A program made the translations under genes and the position numbers. From Bacteroidia bacterium (lineage in GTDB: Bacteria > Bacteroidota > Bacteroidia > Bacteroidales > Paludibacteraceae): a DNA stretch of 64,000 bases. Position 1 is the first letter of the stretch. Each line of letters starts with the position of its first letter. Of the stretch, positions 63,975 to 64,000 are shown one piece after another. Where the stretch lies: NCBI GenBank assembly GCA_009930305.1, contig RZYM01000003.1, positions 109,772 to 173,771 of the forward strand, read 5' to 3'. Below the pieces are notes generated by a model, which was not told the DNA's origin, searched no databases, and was given only the letters and a program-made list of their open reading frames with translations.

Positions 63975-64000
63975 TTGTTTCAGGACTAGTCCTGAAACAA
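63975..64000. repeat. Perfect 26-bp palindrome at the window edge
   Basis: Bases 63975-64000 are an exact palindrome with half-site TTGTTTCAGGACT and no spacer. Its centre GACTAGTCCT also occurs at 63903-63912. The arms may continue past the window. Confidence 0.85.

Overview
The window suggests an AT-rich member of the Bacteroidota, probably Bacteroidales. Four things point there: many genes are preceded by the Bacteroidota -7 promoter box TAnnTTTG, there are C-terminal type 9 secretion (T9SS) sorting domains, several genes belong to Bacteroidota-specific families (DUF6048, DUF6452, DUF4199), and recF lies next to a DUF721 gene. No species-level call is attempted. | Layout, core part (1-31.5 kb): ppdK 5' end; the SPFH protein-recF-DUF721-yggS run; leuS followed by a surface-polysaccharide cluster (flippase and glycosyltransferases); cdd, an LptF/G permease and ribBA; a secreted ADP-ribosylglycohydrolase-like lipoprotein and a T9SS-exported endonuclease/exonuclease/phosphatase-fold protein; a polysaccharide deacetylase-glycosyltransferase-murB operon; tRNA-Ser, a nitroreductase, miaA, tRNA-Lys, mntP and transketolase; a membrane/envelope operon (DUF4199, GT2 and others); SRP RNA, a bactofilin and a metallophosphoesterase that has lost its ATG. 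| 31.6-39.8 kb: a complete kdpFABCDE potassium-uptake operon on the minus strand. It includes the tiny kdpF and has a candidate KdpE site upstream that closely resembles the E. coli one. | 40.0-63.9 kb: an array that looks like an integron. About 16 units of one to three genes, all on the minus strand, are separated by imperfect palindromic elements. Most elements are 130-140 bp and some are only about 40 bp. Their outer cores read RYYYAAC ... GTTRRRY. In at least five units the two cores flanking the unit are exact reverse complements of each other over 7-10 bp, although the two cores of one repeat element differ. That is what cassettes excised and inserted at an integron attC core should look like. 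Several genes use the TAA inside the core as their stop codon. The cargo is rich in likely defence and conflict genes (McrBC, an AbiE-type toxin-antitoxin pair, a PD-(D/E)XK-like protein, an NYN/OST-HTH protein, an HExxH peptidase, a CoiA-like protein, an Rhs-like fragment with a small membrane protein, a DUF4238 protein), together with many genes I cannot name. No integrase lies in the window. The array would begin at the right edge, where there is an unexplained perfect 26-bp palindrome, so an integrase, if present, should be sought beyond base 64000.
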